Source of the DNA: Winkia neuii
GTDB taxonomy: Bacteria > Actinomycetota > Actinomycetes > Actinomycetales > Actinomycetaceae
DNA: 64,000 nucleotides
Assembly: GCF_029011175.1 (NCBI RefSeq)
Contig: NZ_CP118946.1
Location: forward strand, 1,488,001-1,552,000
Direction of reading: 5' to 3'
In this document: piece after piece, positions 28,287 through 37,578 of the stretch
Numbering within the stretch: the first letter of the stretch is position 1
Layout: every line of letters begins with the position of its first letter
Position numbers and translations under genes: made by a program
Notes under the pieces: model-generated
Databases searched by the model: none
The model's input: only the letters and a program-made list of their open reading frames with translations
What the model was told of the DNA's origin: nothing

Positions 28287-28313
28287 AGGCAATATTCATG
28301 GCACCATTAAGAC

Positions 28314-28724
28314 ATGACTCAAAATGATGCACTGTGGGCAGAACGAAAAGGTGAACGCTACTACGTTGGACACAACGCCAACGGCGCCACTGTAGAAATC
28401 GGTACTGGTGAAGGACAGTTCTCTCCCGGAGAACTGATGAAGCTGGCGCTAGCAACGTGTAATACCCTGTCCGCCGACCACACTCTGGCCAGGGAACTCG
28501 GCGATGATTTTCAGGCCAGCGTAGGGGTTGAAACTGACAAGGATTCAGAGCGCAACTCCTACAAGCACTTCCGGGTAGAGATCGTCACGGACATGTCCAG
28601 CCTGGACCAGGACGCCAAGGCAAAACTAATCGAGCGGGCACACAGGGCAATCGAAAAGCACTGCACCGTAGGCCACACCGTTGAAGACGGGGCAACCTAC
28701 AAAACCACGATAGTTGAGGAATAG
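28314..28724 (+). CDS. OsmC family peroxiredoxin-like protein
   Basis: A 136-residue OsmC-family protein. Two cysteines at about residues 49 (LATCNT) and 117 (KHCTVGHTV) match the redox pair that reduces organic hydroperoxides in OsmC/Ohr proteins. Length is typical. It probably helps detoxify peroxides in the cytoplasm. The gene is followed two bases later by a hypothetical gene, so the two are likely co-transcribed. Confidence 0.85.
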   Translation: MTQNDALWAERKGERYYVGHNANGATVEIGTGEGQFSPGELMKLALATCNTLSADHTLARELGDDFQASVGVETDKDSERNSYKHFRVEIVTDMSSLDQDAKAKLIERAHRAIEKHCTVGHTVEDGATYKTTIVEE

Positions 28725-28726
28725 TA

Positions 28727-29494
28727 ATGCTAGGTAAGAGCAAAGTTGACAAGACCTCCCTACCGAAAGGAGCAAACTTAGGTACAGTCGTCACCTCGGC
28801 CTCCAAAGCAGCCTCGTCTGCCGTCCAAATGGACTGGACCGGCGTGCTGGATGCAGCGCTCGAGCTACCTGCCGCTGACATCAAACGCCGTGTCGCCGCG
28901 CTGAAGACTGCCAATCCCGGAGCTTCGAATGAGGAACTCGCGAAGATCCTGGGCAAGCGTTACCGCAATTGGGCAGCCACTTCTTCGGCAGCCGTGGGCG
29001 CCGGTGCTGTCCTACCCGGCGTTGGCACCGTTGCTGCTGTCGGACTGACGGGGGCAGAGCTGTTAGCTTTCCTTACCGAAACTGCTTACTACGTACTAGG
29101 CCTGGCAGAACTAGCCGGAATCTCCGTGGACGGCAAAGAAGCCCGTCGCACCCTAGTGATGTCCTCAATGATGGGCGACGAGGGCGCCAAACTAGTAGCC
29201 GACCAGATGGGGCTGTCCGGACTGAACTGGGCTCGCAAGACCTTTATGAGCGCCTCGAACCCAGCTATGAAGTCAGTGAACGCCCGGTTGGTAAAGTCTT
29301 TGGGCAAACGCCTAGGAAAGCGATGGGCAGGGCGGTCCCTTGGCCGCTTCATCCCATTCGGAGTCGGCGCTGCGCTCGGATGGATCGGCGGACGTTCGCT
29401 CGCCTCCAACGTAATCGAAGGCGCACAAGCCGCCCTCGGACCATTCCGTGGCCCCATTAACGTTGAATCTGAGATTCTGGAAGAACAGAGGTAA
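28727..29494 (+). CDS. conserved hypothetical protein with glycine-rich hydrophobic segments
   Basis: A 255-residue protein I cannot assign firmly. It has a basic N-terminus, a Gly/Ala-rich hydrophobic stretch around residues 85-125 ([27 protein letters not shown]), and a second near the C-terminus ([20 protein letters not shown]). The layout recalls EcsC-like proteins, which have similar amphipathic glycine-rich membrane-contact regions, but this is a weak resemblance. It sits between osmC-like and thyA with spacings of two bases, so it is part of that operon. Confidence 0.65.
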   Translation: MLGKSKVDKTSLPKGANLGTVVTSASKAASSAVQMDWTGVLDAALELPAADIKRRVAALKTANPGASNEELAKILGKRYRNWAATSSAAVGAGAVLPGVGTVAAVGLTGAELLAFLTETAYYVLGLAELAGISVDGKEARRTLVMSSMMGDEGAKLVADQMGLSGLNWARKTFMSASNPAMKSVNARLVKSLGKRLGKRWAGRSLGRFIPFGVGAALGWIGGRSLASNVIEGAQAALGPFRGPINVESEILEEQR

Positions 29495-29496
29495 CA

Positions 29497-30312
29497 ATGG
29501 CAGAACGCCCAATCAATAGGCAGTATGAGGATCTGCTGTTAGACGTTTTAGAGAATGGCACCGCAAAGAGCGACCGCACCGGTGTAGGCACCCGTTCGGT
29601 ATTTGGCCGGCAACTTCGCTACAACCTGGCCGAAGAGGGATTCCCCCGAATCACCACCAAATTTGTGGCAATGAAGGCCGTAAAGGGCGAGTTGCTCTGG
29701 TTCCTGAACGGCGACACTAACGTTCGGTGGTTGCAAGATCACGGCATCACCATTTGGGATGAGTGGGCTGATGCAGAGGGCGAACTTGGACCCGTCTACG
29801 GTTACCAGTGGCGCAGCTGGCCCACGCCTTCCGGAGAACACATTGACCAGATCTCGCAGGTTCTGGAGACGCTGAAGACTGACCCCTCCTCTAGGAGGAT
29901 GATTGTCTCCGCGTGGAACGTGGCAGAGCTAGACAAAATGGCGTTGGCGCCGTGTCACGCCTTCTTCCAGTTCTATGTTGCCGATGGAAAACTCTCTTGC
30001 CAGCTCTATCAGCGCTCTTGCGACCTGTTCCTGGGCGTACCGTTCAACATCGCCTCATATTCGCTGCTAACTCACATGATGGCGCAACAGGCAGGCCTCG
30101 AGGTCGGAGACTTCGTCTGGAGTGGCGGAGATTGCCACATTTACAACAATCACATTGAGCAGGTAAAGGAACAGGTATCCCGAGATCCGTATCCCTTCCC
30201 CACGCTGTACTTGAAGAAGGCACCGGATCTGTTCAGCTACCAGATGGATGACATCAACGCGACTGAAGGCTACCAGCACCATCCGACGATCAAGGCTCCG
30301 GTGGCAGTTTGA
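29497..30312 (+). CDS. thyA: thymidylate synthase
   Basis: A 271-residue ThyA that methylates dUMP to dTMP using methylene-tetrahydrofolate. Visible are the DRTGVGTRS phosphate-binding loop, the WDEWA segment, the catalytic cysteine in [12 protein letters not shown] (about residue 154), and the [17 protein letters not shown] block. GAGGTAAC precedes the ATG. It overlaps folA by four bases; the pairing is functional because ThyA produces the dihydrofolate that DHFR reduces. Confidence 0.97.
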   Translation: MAERPINRQYEDLLLDVLENGTAKSDRTGVGTRSVFGRQLRYNLAEEGFPRITTKFVAMKAVKGELLWFLNGDTNVRWLQDHGITIWDEWADAEGELGPVYGYQWRSWPTPSGEHIDQISQVLETLKTDPSSRRMIVSAWNVAELDKMALAPCHAFFQFYVADGKLSCQLYQRSCDLFLGVPFNIASYSLLTHMMAQQAGLEVGDFVWSGGDCHIYNNHIEQVKEQVSRDPYPFPTLYLKKAPDLFSYQMDDINATEGYQHHPTIKAPVAV

Positions 30313-30839
30313 TCGCGATGATTTGGGCTCAAGATCGCAACGGGATTTTGGGCGCTGGCGGGAACATGCTCTGGCATGTTCCCGCAGACTTCAAGCACTT
30401 CAAGGCGACAACTATGTCGCACCCGATTGTGATGGGTAGGAAGTCGTGGCAGTCCATTGGGAGTCGGCCCCTGCCTGGTCGAACCAATATCGTCATTACT
30501 TCCAACCCCTCCTTCGAGGCAGGGGGCGCCATAGTCTGCCCCAGTCTGCAAGCGGCGCTACACAAGGCCCGCCAATGCCCCGGCGGTGAGCAGATCTGGA
30601 TCACGGGAGGCGGACAGGTCTATACCGCCGCATTGGATCTTGCAGAAGAGCTGGTGGTAACCAAGCTAGATCTGGATGTCAGTGACAAGATAGCCCAGTG
30701 GCCCGCGGCTGTATACGCACCGCGCATTGGGCCGGAGTTCGTCTTGGACCAATCCAGGTCCGATTCCAGCTGGCGAGAAGCTTCTGGAGATGCCAGGTGG
30801 AAGGTTGAGATCTATCGCCGCCTCCATGGTGAGCAATGA
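30309..30839 (+). CDS. folA: dihydrofolate reductase
   Basis: A 176-residue DHFR that regenerates tetrahydrofolate with NADPH. The [28 protein letters not shown] start, [11 protein letters not shown] and [13 protein letters not shown] motifs are all present. The TTG start at 30309 overlaps the thyA stop, showing translational coupling. An internal ATG at 30318 is the alternative start. Confidence 0.95.
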   Translation: MIAMIWAQDRNGILGAGGNMLWHVPADFKHFKATTMSHPIVMGRKSWQSIGSRPLPGRTNIVITSNPSFEAGGAIVCPSLQAALHKARQCPGGEQIWITGGGQVYTAALDLAEELVVTKLDLDVSDKIAQWPAAVYAPRIGPEFVLDQSRSDSSWREASGDARWKVEIYRRLHGEQ

Positions 30840-30894
30840 CACCCCTGCAGCATTTGCTCTAAAGGGGCATCGTTCAATACACTGGAGTCACCGA

Positions 30895-30968
30895 CGCGGG
30901 GTGGAGCAGTTCGGTAGCTCGCCGGGCTCATAACCCGGAGGTCGTAGGTTCAAATCCTATCCCCGCTA
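30895..30968 (+). tRNA. initiator tRNA-fMet (CAT)
   Basis: A complete cloverleaf: acceptor CGCGGGG / CCCCGCT with an unpaired first position typical of initiators, D arm GGAGCAGTTCGGTAGCTC, anticodon stem CCGGG-CTCATAA-CCCGG with the three G-C pairs diagnostic of initiator tRNA, and T arm AGGTTCAAATCCT. CCA is not encoded. Confidence 0.96.
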
Positions 30969-30978
30969 CTATAAAATG

Positions 30979-31018
30979 CCCCCTGATTAGGCGAAAGCGT
31001 GATCGGGGGGTCTTTTTT
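30979..31018 (+). terminator. terminator after tRNA-fMet
   Basis: A stem of CCCCCTGATTA with its partner around a GAAA loop, followed by TCTTTTTT. It is a strong intrinsic terminator for the tRNA transcript. Confidence 0.9.
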
Positions 31019-31482
31019 ATGCCCCTTTGCCCACATAGACCAGAGAGGTGGCGCGGCAGGGACGCATGCCCGGTTTTTCTTCACTTGGATATTTATCCGA
31101 TATAACGCCTGCCCAGGAAATCATCTGAGTATTCGGCAGCAGGCTTTCCTCTTTCCCACCAGAGATTTGCTAACTTTCCCCCAATAGCCCAATTATTACA
31201 GCAGCCAACCAGCAAGCGTCGCGGCACGGCATACTCGCTAGTCACGGCTATTTACTATCCCTGCGACGCCACAAAACAAGCCCATATCACACTCGCAGGC
31301 AAACCCAAGAAGCGAATATATTAAATTCTTTAATTATAACTAATCACCCTTCAAACGCCCCTGCATACCCGCCACACATAACTTCTTCTTATAAAGCGAC
31401 AGCCTTGAATATGGGTGCTAGTCTTTTTATAGCTGGGGCCTACGTCACACCCCTGCTAGAACATATTGTGAGAGGACAATAA
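31019..31482 (+). promoter_or_regulatory. intergenic region with promoter of the PRC/DUF2382 gene
   Basis: No credible gene is visible in these 464 bases; a 62-codon frame there lacks a ribosome site and any family signature. Near its 3' end, -35 TTGAAT (31405-31410) and -10 TATAGC (31428-31433) are separated by 17 bases. AGAGGACA stands just before the following ATG. An A/T-rich patch at 31318-31345 may be an upstream activating or binding region, which is inference. Confidence 0.55.
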
Positions 31483-32367
31483 ATGACTACACACTCTATT
31501 GAGGAACTTGCCGCTGCAACCGCTTTTGACAAAGACGGTGACAAGCTCGGTGATGTCAAGCAGGTTTTTACCAACGATGCGACCGGCCAGCCTGACTTCA
31601 TTGAGGTAGCACACGGCCTCTTCGGCTTGGGCTCCAGCTTGGTACCGCTACGCGGACACCGCCTGGACGACGAGGGCCTACACCTGGCATTCTCCAAGGA
31701 CCGCATCAAGGATGCTCCGGACCTCGCCGATGCCGGCCACCTGACCCCCGAGGATCAGGACGCTCTGTACCGCCACTACGGCGTTGACCAGCTAACCGAT
31801 GCTGAAACCACCTACGACAACAAGCAGGCTGGCCACGTTGAAGAGCACCGCGAAGCAGCAGCAGGCGCTCCTGTTGCCGCCGGCACCGCCGCTGGTGTCG
31901 CAGGTGCAGGCCACACCAAGGATCGCGAGGCAGCTGGCCGCCACCGCGCAGAAGAGACCGAGCGCGTTGAAGAACCGCGCAAGGACATCGCCGATGACGG
32001 CGAGATCATCCGCTCCGAAGAGCAGCTAAACGTTGCCAAGGAACGCGTTGCCACCGGCCAGGCCCAGCTGCGCAAGAACATTGTCACCGAGACCGAGACC
32101 GTTGAGGTCCCCGTAGAGCGCGAAGAGGTCCGTCTAGTACGTACCCCGATCAGCGAAGAAGACGCCAAGAAGATTGGCGACCAGGGCATTTCCGAGGGCG
32201 AAGCCTCCGTCACCCTGCACGAGGACCGCGTAAACGTCACTAAGGAATCCGTACCTGTCGAGAAGATCTCGCTGGGCAAGGAGACCGTCAAGGACTCCAA
32301 GACTGTCTCTGAGGATCTGAAGAAGGAACAGATCGAGACCAACTTCGATGATGGCTTGAAGAAGTAA
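31483..32367 (+). CDS. PRC-barrel and DUF2382 (YsnF/AvaK-type) stress protein
   Basis: A 294-residue, highly charged soluble protein. A PRC-barrel domain spans about residues 5-75 (KDGDKLGDVKQVF ... DFIEVAHGLFG), a low-complexity Ala/Gly/Glu linker covers about 115-165, and a DUF2382 domain spans about 180-285 (RSEEQLNVAKERV ... EREEVRLVRTPI). This pairing occurs in general-stress proteins of actinobacteria and deinococci; a molecular function is not established. Its codon use is strongly biased (many AAG, GAG and GAC codons), which suggests high expression. Confidence 0.85.
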   Translation: MTTHSIEELAAATAFDKDGDKLGDVKQVFTNDATGQPDFIEVAHGLFGLGSSLVPLRGHRLDDEGLHLAFSKDRIKDAPDLADAGHLTPEDQDALYRHYGVDQLTDAETTYDNKQAGHVEEHREAAAGAPVAAGTAAGVAGAGHTKDREAAGRHRAEETERVEEPRKDIADDGEIIRSEEQLNVAKERVATGQAQLRKNIVTETETVEVPVEREEVRLVRTPISEEDAKKIGDQGISEGEASVTLHEDRVNVTKESVPVEKISLGKETVKDSKTVSEDLKKEQIETNFDDGLKK

Positions 32368-32378
32368 CTTCCTCTAAG

Positions 32379-32412
32379 TTTGGGGGATCCGCCGGCCGGC
32401 GGATCCCCCAAA
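32379..32412. terminator. 34-bp perfect palindrome, likely terminator
   Basis: A gapless perfect inverted repeat (17-base arms, from TTTGGGGGATCCGCCGG to its complement) directly after the PRC/DUF2382 gene. It can fold to a GC-rich hairpin; there is no long T run after it, only TGCATTTAATT. Confidence 0.65.
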
Positions 32413-32563
32413 TGCATTTAATTCTCATTAATTTCTATCTCATAATCGCTGGTGTAAGGCTCATTACCTTTTCCTCTGGGGAATTGGAACGCAACCTTGC
32501 GGGGGCATAACATACCTTCAACGATTTCGAATTTTACTTTTTATTTATTTATCGGAGATAGAA

Positions 32564-34081
32564 ATGTCTACCCCCCGTTATTTCACTGTTCCCGGTTCTA
32601 ACCGGCAGTACGATTTGGACAAGATCCTTGCAGCCACGCTTCTCCCGCTGGTAATGGCGCTTCTGCAGGTTTCTTCAGTAAACACCCTTCTTCCCGCCGT
32701 CCAGGATAGCCTTGCGGCTTCGCCCTCTGGCATTCAGTGGGTGCTCGCAGGCTACGCTCTGGTCTACGGCATAGTGCTAGTACCGGCAGGCCGCATCGGA
32801 GATCTAGTCGGCCGTTCCCTGATGTTCGTAATTGGGTTGCTGATCTTCTGCGCCGGCTGCGTAGGTTGCGCTTCAGTTAATTCAATCGGCGCCCTAAACG
32901 TCATGCGAGTAATCCAAGCCGTTGGAGCTGGCGTCTTCTCGCCGCAAGTCACAGGCATGATTCAGCAATATTTTGATGGCCATACCCGAGCCCGCGCTTA
33001 CGGCCTAATGGGCGTCACCATATCCGCCTCTGTTGCTGCCGGACCGCTAATATCGGGACTTATGGTTGCTGCTTTTGGGCAGGATCCCGGATGGCGCTAT
33101 GCGTTTGCAGTAAATGCTCCCCTTGGACTCATAGGTATCGGTTTCGCATTGCGCTGGCTCCCCTTTGCTCGAGAACGTCGCACCATTGGCCCCGACAAAG
33201 CCTCGGCAGCCAAGGCCTATCGGGAACAGGAGATAGCCGCGGGAAGGAAACCGAGCAGAAAACGCGGCTCCAAACTAGATCTAGATCCAATCGGAATGAT
33301 CGGCCTCAGCATTGGAATCTTCCTAATCATGATTCCTTTTACAGCCTCTTTCCCCTACCGCTACTTACTACTACCTACCGCAGTAGTAGTACTAGCTGCC
33401 TGGTTCTGGTGGGAATACTATTACGAGCGATCCGGACACATCCCCATGGTGGAACTAAAACTGTTCAAGATCTCGTCGTTCAGCTACTGCACTACCCTAT
33501 GCGCCGTCTTGTTTCTAGGTTCGACCTCGATATTCGTTCTATTAGCCCTGTTCGTGCAACAAGGATTGGGGCAGAGCGCACTGTTCACCGGCCTAATTGG
33601 TCTGCCCAACGCTGCTGTTTCGGGATATGCCTCGCTCTGGTCCGCAAAGAAGGCCATTTCGCACGGCCGCCTCTTGCAGGTGTGGGCGCTCCTAATAACT
33701 ATCGTTGCGATATCTGCGACGATCGGCACCGCCTACCTGATTGTTAAGTTCGACCTGGCACCTGCCTGGATTTGTATTCCCATCACCCCGCTTGGAATAG
33801 GCCTAGGCATCATGGGATCTGTAAACACCACGCAGGCAATGCTGGAAGTACCTGTTGCCCACGGCGGCACGGCAGGTGGTATTGCGCAAACCTCACAGCG
33901 CATCTCGACCGCTATCGGTAACTCAGTAGTAACCGCCGTCTTATTCGCTTCCGGAGCAAATTTCGGAGCAAGCAAGGCCGCCTGGTTTGACGGCTTCGCG
34001 GTTGCCAATCTGCTGATAATTGCCTTCGCAGCCCTAGCCACGGTCATAGCAATCGTCTACTACCAAAAGCGACCTAGATAA
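32564..34081 (+). CDS. MFS transporter, DHA2-type 14-TM drug exporter
   Basis: A 505-residue membrane protein with about 14 hydrophobic segments. The motif A-like loop GRIGDLVGRS follows TM2-3, and a motif C-like AAGPLISG lies in TM5, both typical of drug:proton antiporters of the DHA2 group. A basic cytoplasmic loop around residues 205-240 separates the halves. It probably exports toxic organic compounds; the substrate is unknown. GGAGATAG precedes the ATG. The unit ends at the shared hairpin at 34086-34123. Confidence 0.85.
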   Translation: MSTPRYFTVPGSNRQYDLDKILAATLLPLVMALLQVSSVNTLLPAVQDSLAASPSGIQWVLAGYALVYGIVLVPAGRIGDLVGRSLMFVIGLLIFCAGCVGCASVNSIGALNVMRVIQAVGAGVFSPQVTGMIQQYFDGHTRARAYGLMGVTISASVAAGPLISGLMVAAFGQDPGWRYAFAVNAPLGLIGIGFALRWLPFARERRTIGPDKASAAKAYREQEIAAGRKPSRKRGSKLDLDPIGMIGLSIGIFLIMIPFTASFPYRYLLLPTAVVVLAAWFWWEYYYERSGHIPMVELKLFKISSFSYCTTLCAVLFLGSTSIFVLLALFVQQGLGQSALFTGLIGLPNAAVSGYASLWSAKKAISHGRLLQVWALLITIVAISATIGTAYLIVKFDLAPAWICIPITPLGIGLGIMGSVNTTQAMLEVPVAHGGTAGGIAQTSQRISTAIGNSVVTAVLFASGANFGASKAAWFDGFAVANLLIIAFAALATVIAIVYYQKRPR

Positions 34082-34085
34082 GACT

Positions 34086-34123
34086 TAGGGGTTCCTGAAG
34101 CAAACCTGCTTCAGGAACCCCTA
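34086..34123. terminator. bidirectional terminator between MFS and aldehyde dehydrogenase genes
   Basis: A 15-bp perfect stem (GGGGTTCCTGAAGCA with its complement, extendable by TA/TA) and an AACC loop, followed by TTGTTTCTT on the plus strand. It lies between two convergent genes. Confidence 0.88.
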
Positions 34124-34134
34124 GTTGTTTCTTC

Positions 34135-35511
34135 CTACTTATTCACGTAGAACAGTCGCTTATTCACGAACTCGTCGATGCCCAAGGGGCCGAGTTCGCG
34201 ACCATAACCGGAACGTTTCACCCCACCGAAAGGCGAGTGCGCCGTCTCTGGGGCTTGTCCATTCACACCGACCATCCCTGCCTGCAGTTTCTCACCGACC
34301 TGCAAGGCCTCTTCAGGGTCAGTCGAATAAACAGAAGAGCCTAGACCAAATTGCGTGTCATTGGCCAGCTCCAACGCTTCCTCCGCAGAAGATACTTTGT
34401 ACACGCTCACAACAGGGCCAAACAGCTCCTGGTAATACGAGTCGGCCTCGCGGTTGATGTCTACCAACACTGCAGGGGCAACATAGGCGCCCTCGGCATC
34501 GGGAGCCTTACCCCCGACCAGAACTCTAGCGCCATCAGCAACGAGCTGATCCAACTGTGCAAGCAAGGTATCCCTTGCCGAATACGAGGACAGTGCTGAG
34601 TACTCCCCCTCCTGTAGCTGCTGCGGATCGCCCGGCTGCAGATCCTTCACTCCCTTGACAAGCTCATCTACAAATTCGTCGTAAATGTCCTCCATGACAA
34701 TGAGCCGCTTGTTGGAATTGCATGCCTGCCCCGTGTTCTCAAGACGAATGGCAAGCGCGTCCCGGGCAATCTGGCGAGGATCGTCAGAGGAAAGCACTAC
34801 AAAAGGATCAGAACCGCCCAGCTCTAGTACGACCTTCTTGAGATTGCGTCCGGCCTGTTCTGCGACAATGGCGCCAGCGCGCTCAGACCCCGTTAGCGAG
34901 ATCCCCTGGACTCGCTTGTCCTCGATAATCGTAGAAACCTGCTCATGCGAAGCGAACACCACTTGGAACACGCCACTTGGTACTCCGGCCTCCTCAAAAA
35001 TCTCTTCTATAGTCCGCGCTGAGTGGGCGCAGATCTCGGCATGCTTCAGGATGATCGTATTTCCAGTTACCAAGTTTGGAGCCACAAACCTAGCAACCTG
35101 ATAGTAGGGGTAGTTCCACGGCATGATCCCCAGCAACATCCCTAGCGGCCGCCGCTGGATCACCGCCTCCTCGTTGGCTTGATCTGCCAGCAACTCTGGG
35201 CCATTTTGCGCGTAATAGTTGAAAATCTCGCCAGAGAATTCGGCTTCCCCCACCGATTCTTCCAGGGGTTTGCCCATCTCTTCGGCAATAATTCGCCCTA
35301 GTTCTTCCTTCTTCTGGATGAAAAGATCACCCACCTTATGGGCAATCTGTGCACGCTCTTCAACCGACGTGGCTGCCCACTCTGCCGCTGCCTGCTGCCC
35401 GGAATCTAGCACCTTTGCTAATTCGGCATCAGAAATTTGGTCGTAACTTTGCAGAACTTCCCCGGTGGCAGGGTTCTGCGTCCTGTAGCCTTTGGCGTCT
35501 TCCTTAGCCAT
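34135..35511 (-). CDS. NAD(P)-dependent aldehyde dehydrogenase (succinate-semialdehyde dehydrogenase-like)
   Basis: A 458-residue ALDH. Key residues are the glutamate in LELGGSDPF (near 230) and the catalytic cysteine in GQACNSNKR (near 263). The N-terminal YRTQNPATGEVL and the MPWNYP segment resemble the GabD class that oxidises succinate semialdehyde to succinate; the true substrate cannot be read from the sequence. No GABA aminotransferase gene is beside it. GAGAATTCT-type spacing upstream gives AAAGGAGAATTCTG before the ATG. Confidence 0.85.
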   Translation of the reverse strand: MAKEDAKGYRTQNPATGEVLQSYDQISDAELAKVLDSGQQAAAEWAATSVEERAQIAHKVGDLFIQKKEELGRIIAEEMGKPLEESVGEAEFSGEIFNYYAQNGPELLADQANEEAVIQRRPLGMLLGIMPWNYPYYQVARFVAPNLVTGNTIILKHAEICAHSARTIEEIFEEAGVPSGVFQVVFASHEQVSTIIEDKRVQGISLTGSERAGAIVAEQAGRNLKKVVLELGGSDPFVVLSSDDPRQIARDALAIRLENTGQACNSNKRLIVMEDIYDEFVDELVKGVKDLQPGDPQQLQEGEYSALSSYSARDTLLAQLDQLVADGARVLVGGKAPDAEGAYVAPAVLVDINREADSYYQELFGPVVSVYKVSSAEEALELANDTQFGLGSSVYSTDPEEALQVGEKLQAGMVGVNGQAPETAHSPFGGVKRSGYGRELGPLGIDEFVNKRLFYVNK

Positions 35512-35722
35512 CAGAATTCTCCTTTGAATCAGTAGGACTTAATGCCCACCCTAACGCGTGAGAATGGTTTTTGCCTGTTAAATAGGAAATTTTTACTCAA
35601 ACCTATGTCAGGTAGTGCTAGCCCTACCTCTACTTTCGTTTTCCCCCTATAGCCTGGGCTACGCCCCGCTGGGACACTGGTGAATGTACAACGGAGAAGC
35701 AGCAAGGAGCAGTCGAGTAGCA

Positions 35723-36706
35723 ATGGGAAAAGTAGGAAAAAGCATCTTAGCGGCACTGGGGCTAATCATTCTAGCTTCGGTAACTTTGGCAGGATTTGGG
35801 ATCTATAAGTACGGACCAAAGCTCGGCATCTGGTTCCCATCGCCCTCCCCGGAGCGATACGGTAACGAGCTCCTTAGCTGGATGGAATCGGGGGTCTACG
35901 CAGACGGACCGAAATGGGCCGAGGCCAAACGAGCTGCCGCCAAAGGAATCAAAGATGCAAAATCCCTGCAGGAGACCGAGACTGTCATAAATAAGGCTTT
36001 GAAGGTAGCAGGCGGCAAGCATTCCTTCATTCTCACCAAGGACATGCAGAAGGAATCGGAAAACAGCTACACCGCTCCCACCGTAAAGGTAGAAGGAAAA
36101 ATTGCCACAGCGACTCTTCCCGAGACGATGGGTACCCCAGAGCAGGAGACCGATTACGCTAAGAAATTAGCAACTGGGTTAGCATCCGCCCAAAATATTT
36201 GCGGCGCGGTCGTGGATCTACGCGACAACTTTGGCGGGAGCATGTACCCCATGATTTCAGGCGTCAGTGCTCTTCTACCTGAAGGAAAACTCTCTAGCTT
36301 CACGGACGCTGCAGCAACAGACCTATACCTGGCGGATGGAAACATTCACCTGGGCTCAAAAGATGGCAACTCCCCCACCAGCTTCAAAATCCCTACCCGC
36401 AAACTCAAAGTACCCGTTGCTATCCTCACCGATGGTCGCACTGCAAGCTCTGCAGAACAGACGCTAATCGCCTTCAAAGGGCTAGATTACACGCGCACCT
36501 TTGGCGAGCCGACCGCAGGATATGCCTCCGTAAACTCGTCTTATAAGCTTCCCACGGGATCACTCATGCAGCTGACAACCGGGTTTACCAAAGATCGGGC
36601 AGGCAATCTATACAAAGAGCAGCCCATCAAGGCAGACGTTCCGACTACAGCTGAGCAGGCGCCCAAAGCAGCAACTGAGTGGCTTGCCAAAATGGGATGC
36701 CGCTAG
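35723..36706 (+). CDS. S41 family (tail-specific protease-like) membrane-anchored peptidase
   Basis: The protein has one N-terminal hydrophobic anchor (SILAALGLIILASVTLAGFGIYKY), an extracytoplasmic helical region, then the S41 catalytic core with DLRDNFGGS and the nucleophilic serine in DGRTASSAEQT. No PDZ domain is visible, so it is shorter than C-terminal processing proteases (327 residues from the ATG at 35723; a frame from 35684 adds 13 residues). AAGGAG lies 15-20 bases before 35723, so the start remains uncertain. Its 3' end overlaps the convergent permease gene by four bases. Substrates are unknown. Confidence 0.8.
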   Translation: MGKVGKSILAALGLIILASVTLAGFGIYKYGPKLGIWFPSPSPERYGNELLSWMESGVYADGPKWAEAKRAAAKGIKDAKSLQETETVINKALKVAGGKHSFILTKDMQKESENSYTAPTVKVEGKIATATLPETMGTPEQETDYAKKLATGLASAQNICGAVVDLRDNFGGSMYPMISGVSALLPEGKLSSFTDAAATDLYLADGNIHLGSKDGNSPTSFKIPTRKLKVPVAILTDGRTASSAEQTLIAFKGLDYTRTFGEPTAGYASVNSSYKLPTGSLMQLTTGFTKDRAGNLYKEQPIKADVPTTAEQAPKAATEWLAKMGCR

Positions 36707-37578
36707 CCCTTTACAGCGCCCTCTTCAACGCCCTTGAAGAAATACCGTTGCATGGTGGCAAAGATGATGATGATCGGCACCAGCGCGATCACGGTGCCTG
36801 CAGCCACCACGCGCGGGTTCTGCCCGAAGTTGGACTGCAGATACTGCATGCCCACTGTTAGCGTGTACTTTTCAGGATCGTTCAGAACGACCAGCGGCCA
36901 CAGGAAATCGTCCCAGGCACCAATGAAACTGAAGAGGGCGACTACCGATACCATGCCTCGCACGTTCGGCCACACCACATACCGCAGCCGCTGGTAGGTG
37001 GATGCGCCGTCGATTACGGCCGCATCCAAAATGTCTCGAGGAATCATCCGGCAGGACACAGCCATGAGCAGAACGTTCATGGCCCCGATTGCTCCGGGCA
37101 GCCAAACTCCCGCAAGGCTATTGTCGAGTCCCAATCCCCGAACAGTCAGAAACTGGCTGGTAAGGGTGACTTCGCCTGGCAGCAGCAGGGTCGATAAGAA
37201 CAGGCCCATGATTACCTTCTTGAAGCGGAAGTTCATGCATGCCAAGGCATAGCCTGCCATCGTTGCAAAGATAGCGTTCGTAATAACCGATGCCACCGCA
37301 ACTATTAGTGAGTGCATGCCGTAATCCCAGATGGGGATGCGGCGCGCTACTTCGGCAAAGTTGGCCAATGTGGGCGCCGAAGGGATCAGATCCGGCGGAA
37401 ATTTGTAGATATCTTCGCTAGCCCCTTTGAAGGCGGTAGAGAGCTGCCAGAGGAATGGGCCTACTGAAACAATGAAAATTAGAACTAGCAGGACGTATTT
37501 GGCAATGGTGAGGGCGGGCGTTACATGTTCGTACGGCGCCGAACCACGCTGATACCACTTTTCTTTTGCCTTACTCAT
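36703..37578 (-). CDS. sugar ABC transporter permease, MalG-like
   Basis: A 291-residue permease with six hydrophobic segments and the cytoplasmic EAA-type loop (DAAVIDGASTYQRLRYVVWPN) that docks to the ATPase. The CUT1 subfamily imports oligosaccharides. It overlaps the upstream permease gene by ATGA. It is the last gene of the operon that starts with the GH38 gene. No ATPase gene is in the operon, so a shared MsiK-like ATPase elsewhere is probably used. Confidence 0.9.
   Translation of the reverse strand: MSKAKEKWYQRGSAPYEHVTPALTIAKYVLLVLIFIVSVGPFLWQLSTAFKGASEDIYKFPPDLIPSAPTLANFAEVARRIPIWDYGMHSLIVAVASVITNAIFATMAGYALACMNFRFKKVIMGLFLSTLLLPGEVTLTSQFLTVRGLGLDNSLAGVWLPGAIGAMNVLLMAVSCRMIPRDILDAAVIDGASTYQRLRYVVWPNVRGMVSVVALFSFIGAWDDFLWPLVVLNDPEKYTLTVGMQYLQSNFGQNPRVVAAGTVIALVPIIIIFATMQRYFFKGVEEGAVKG

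Noticed and set aside
30840-31482. Small protein genes around the tRNA
   Set aside because: The frames overlap the tRNA or terminator or lack ribosome sites and family resemblance.
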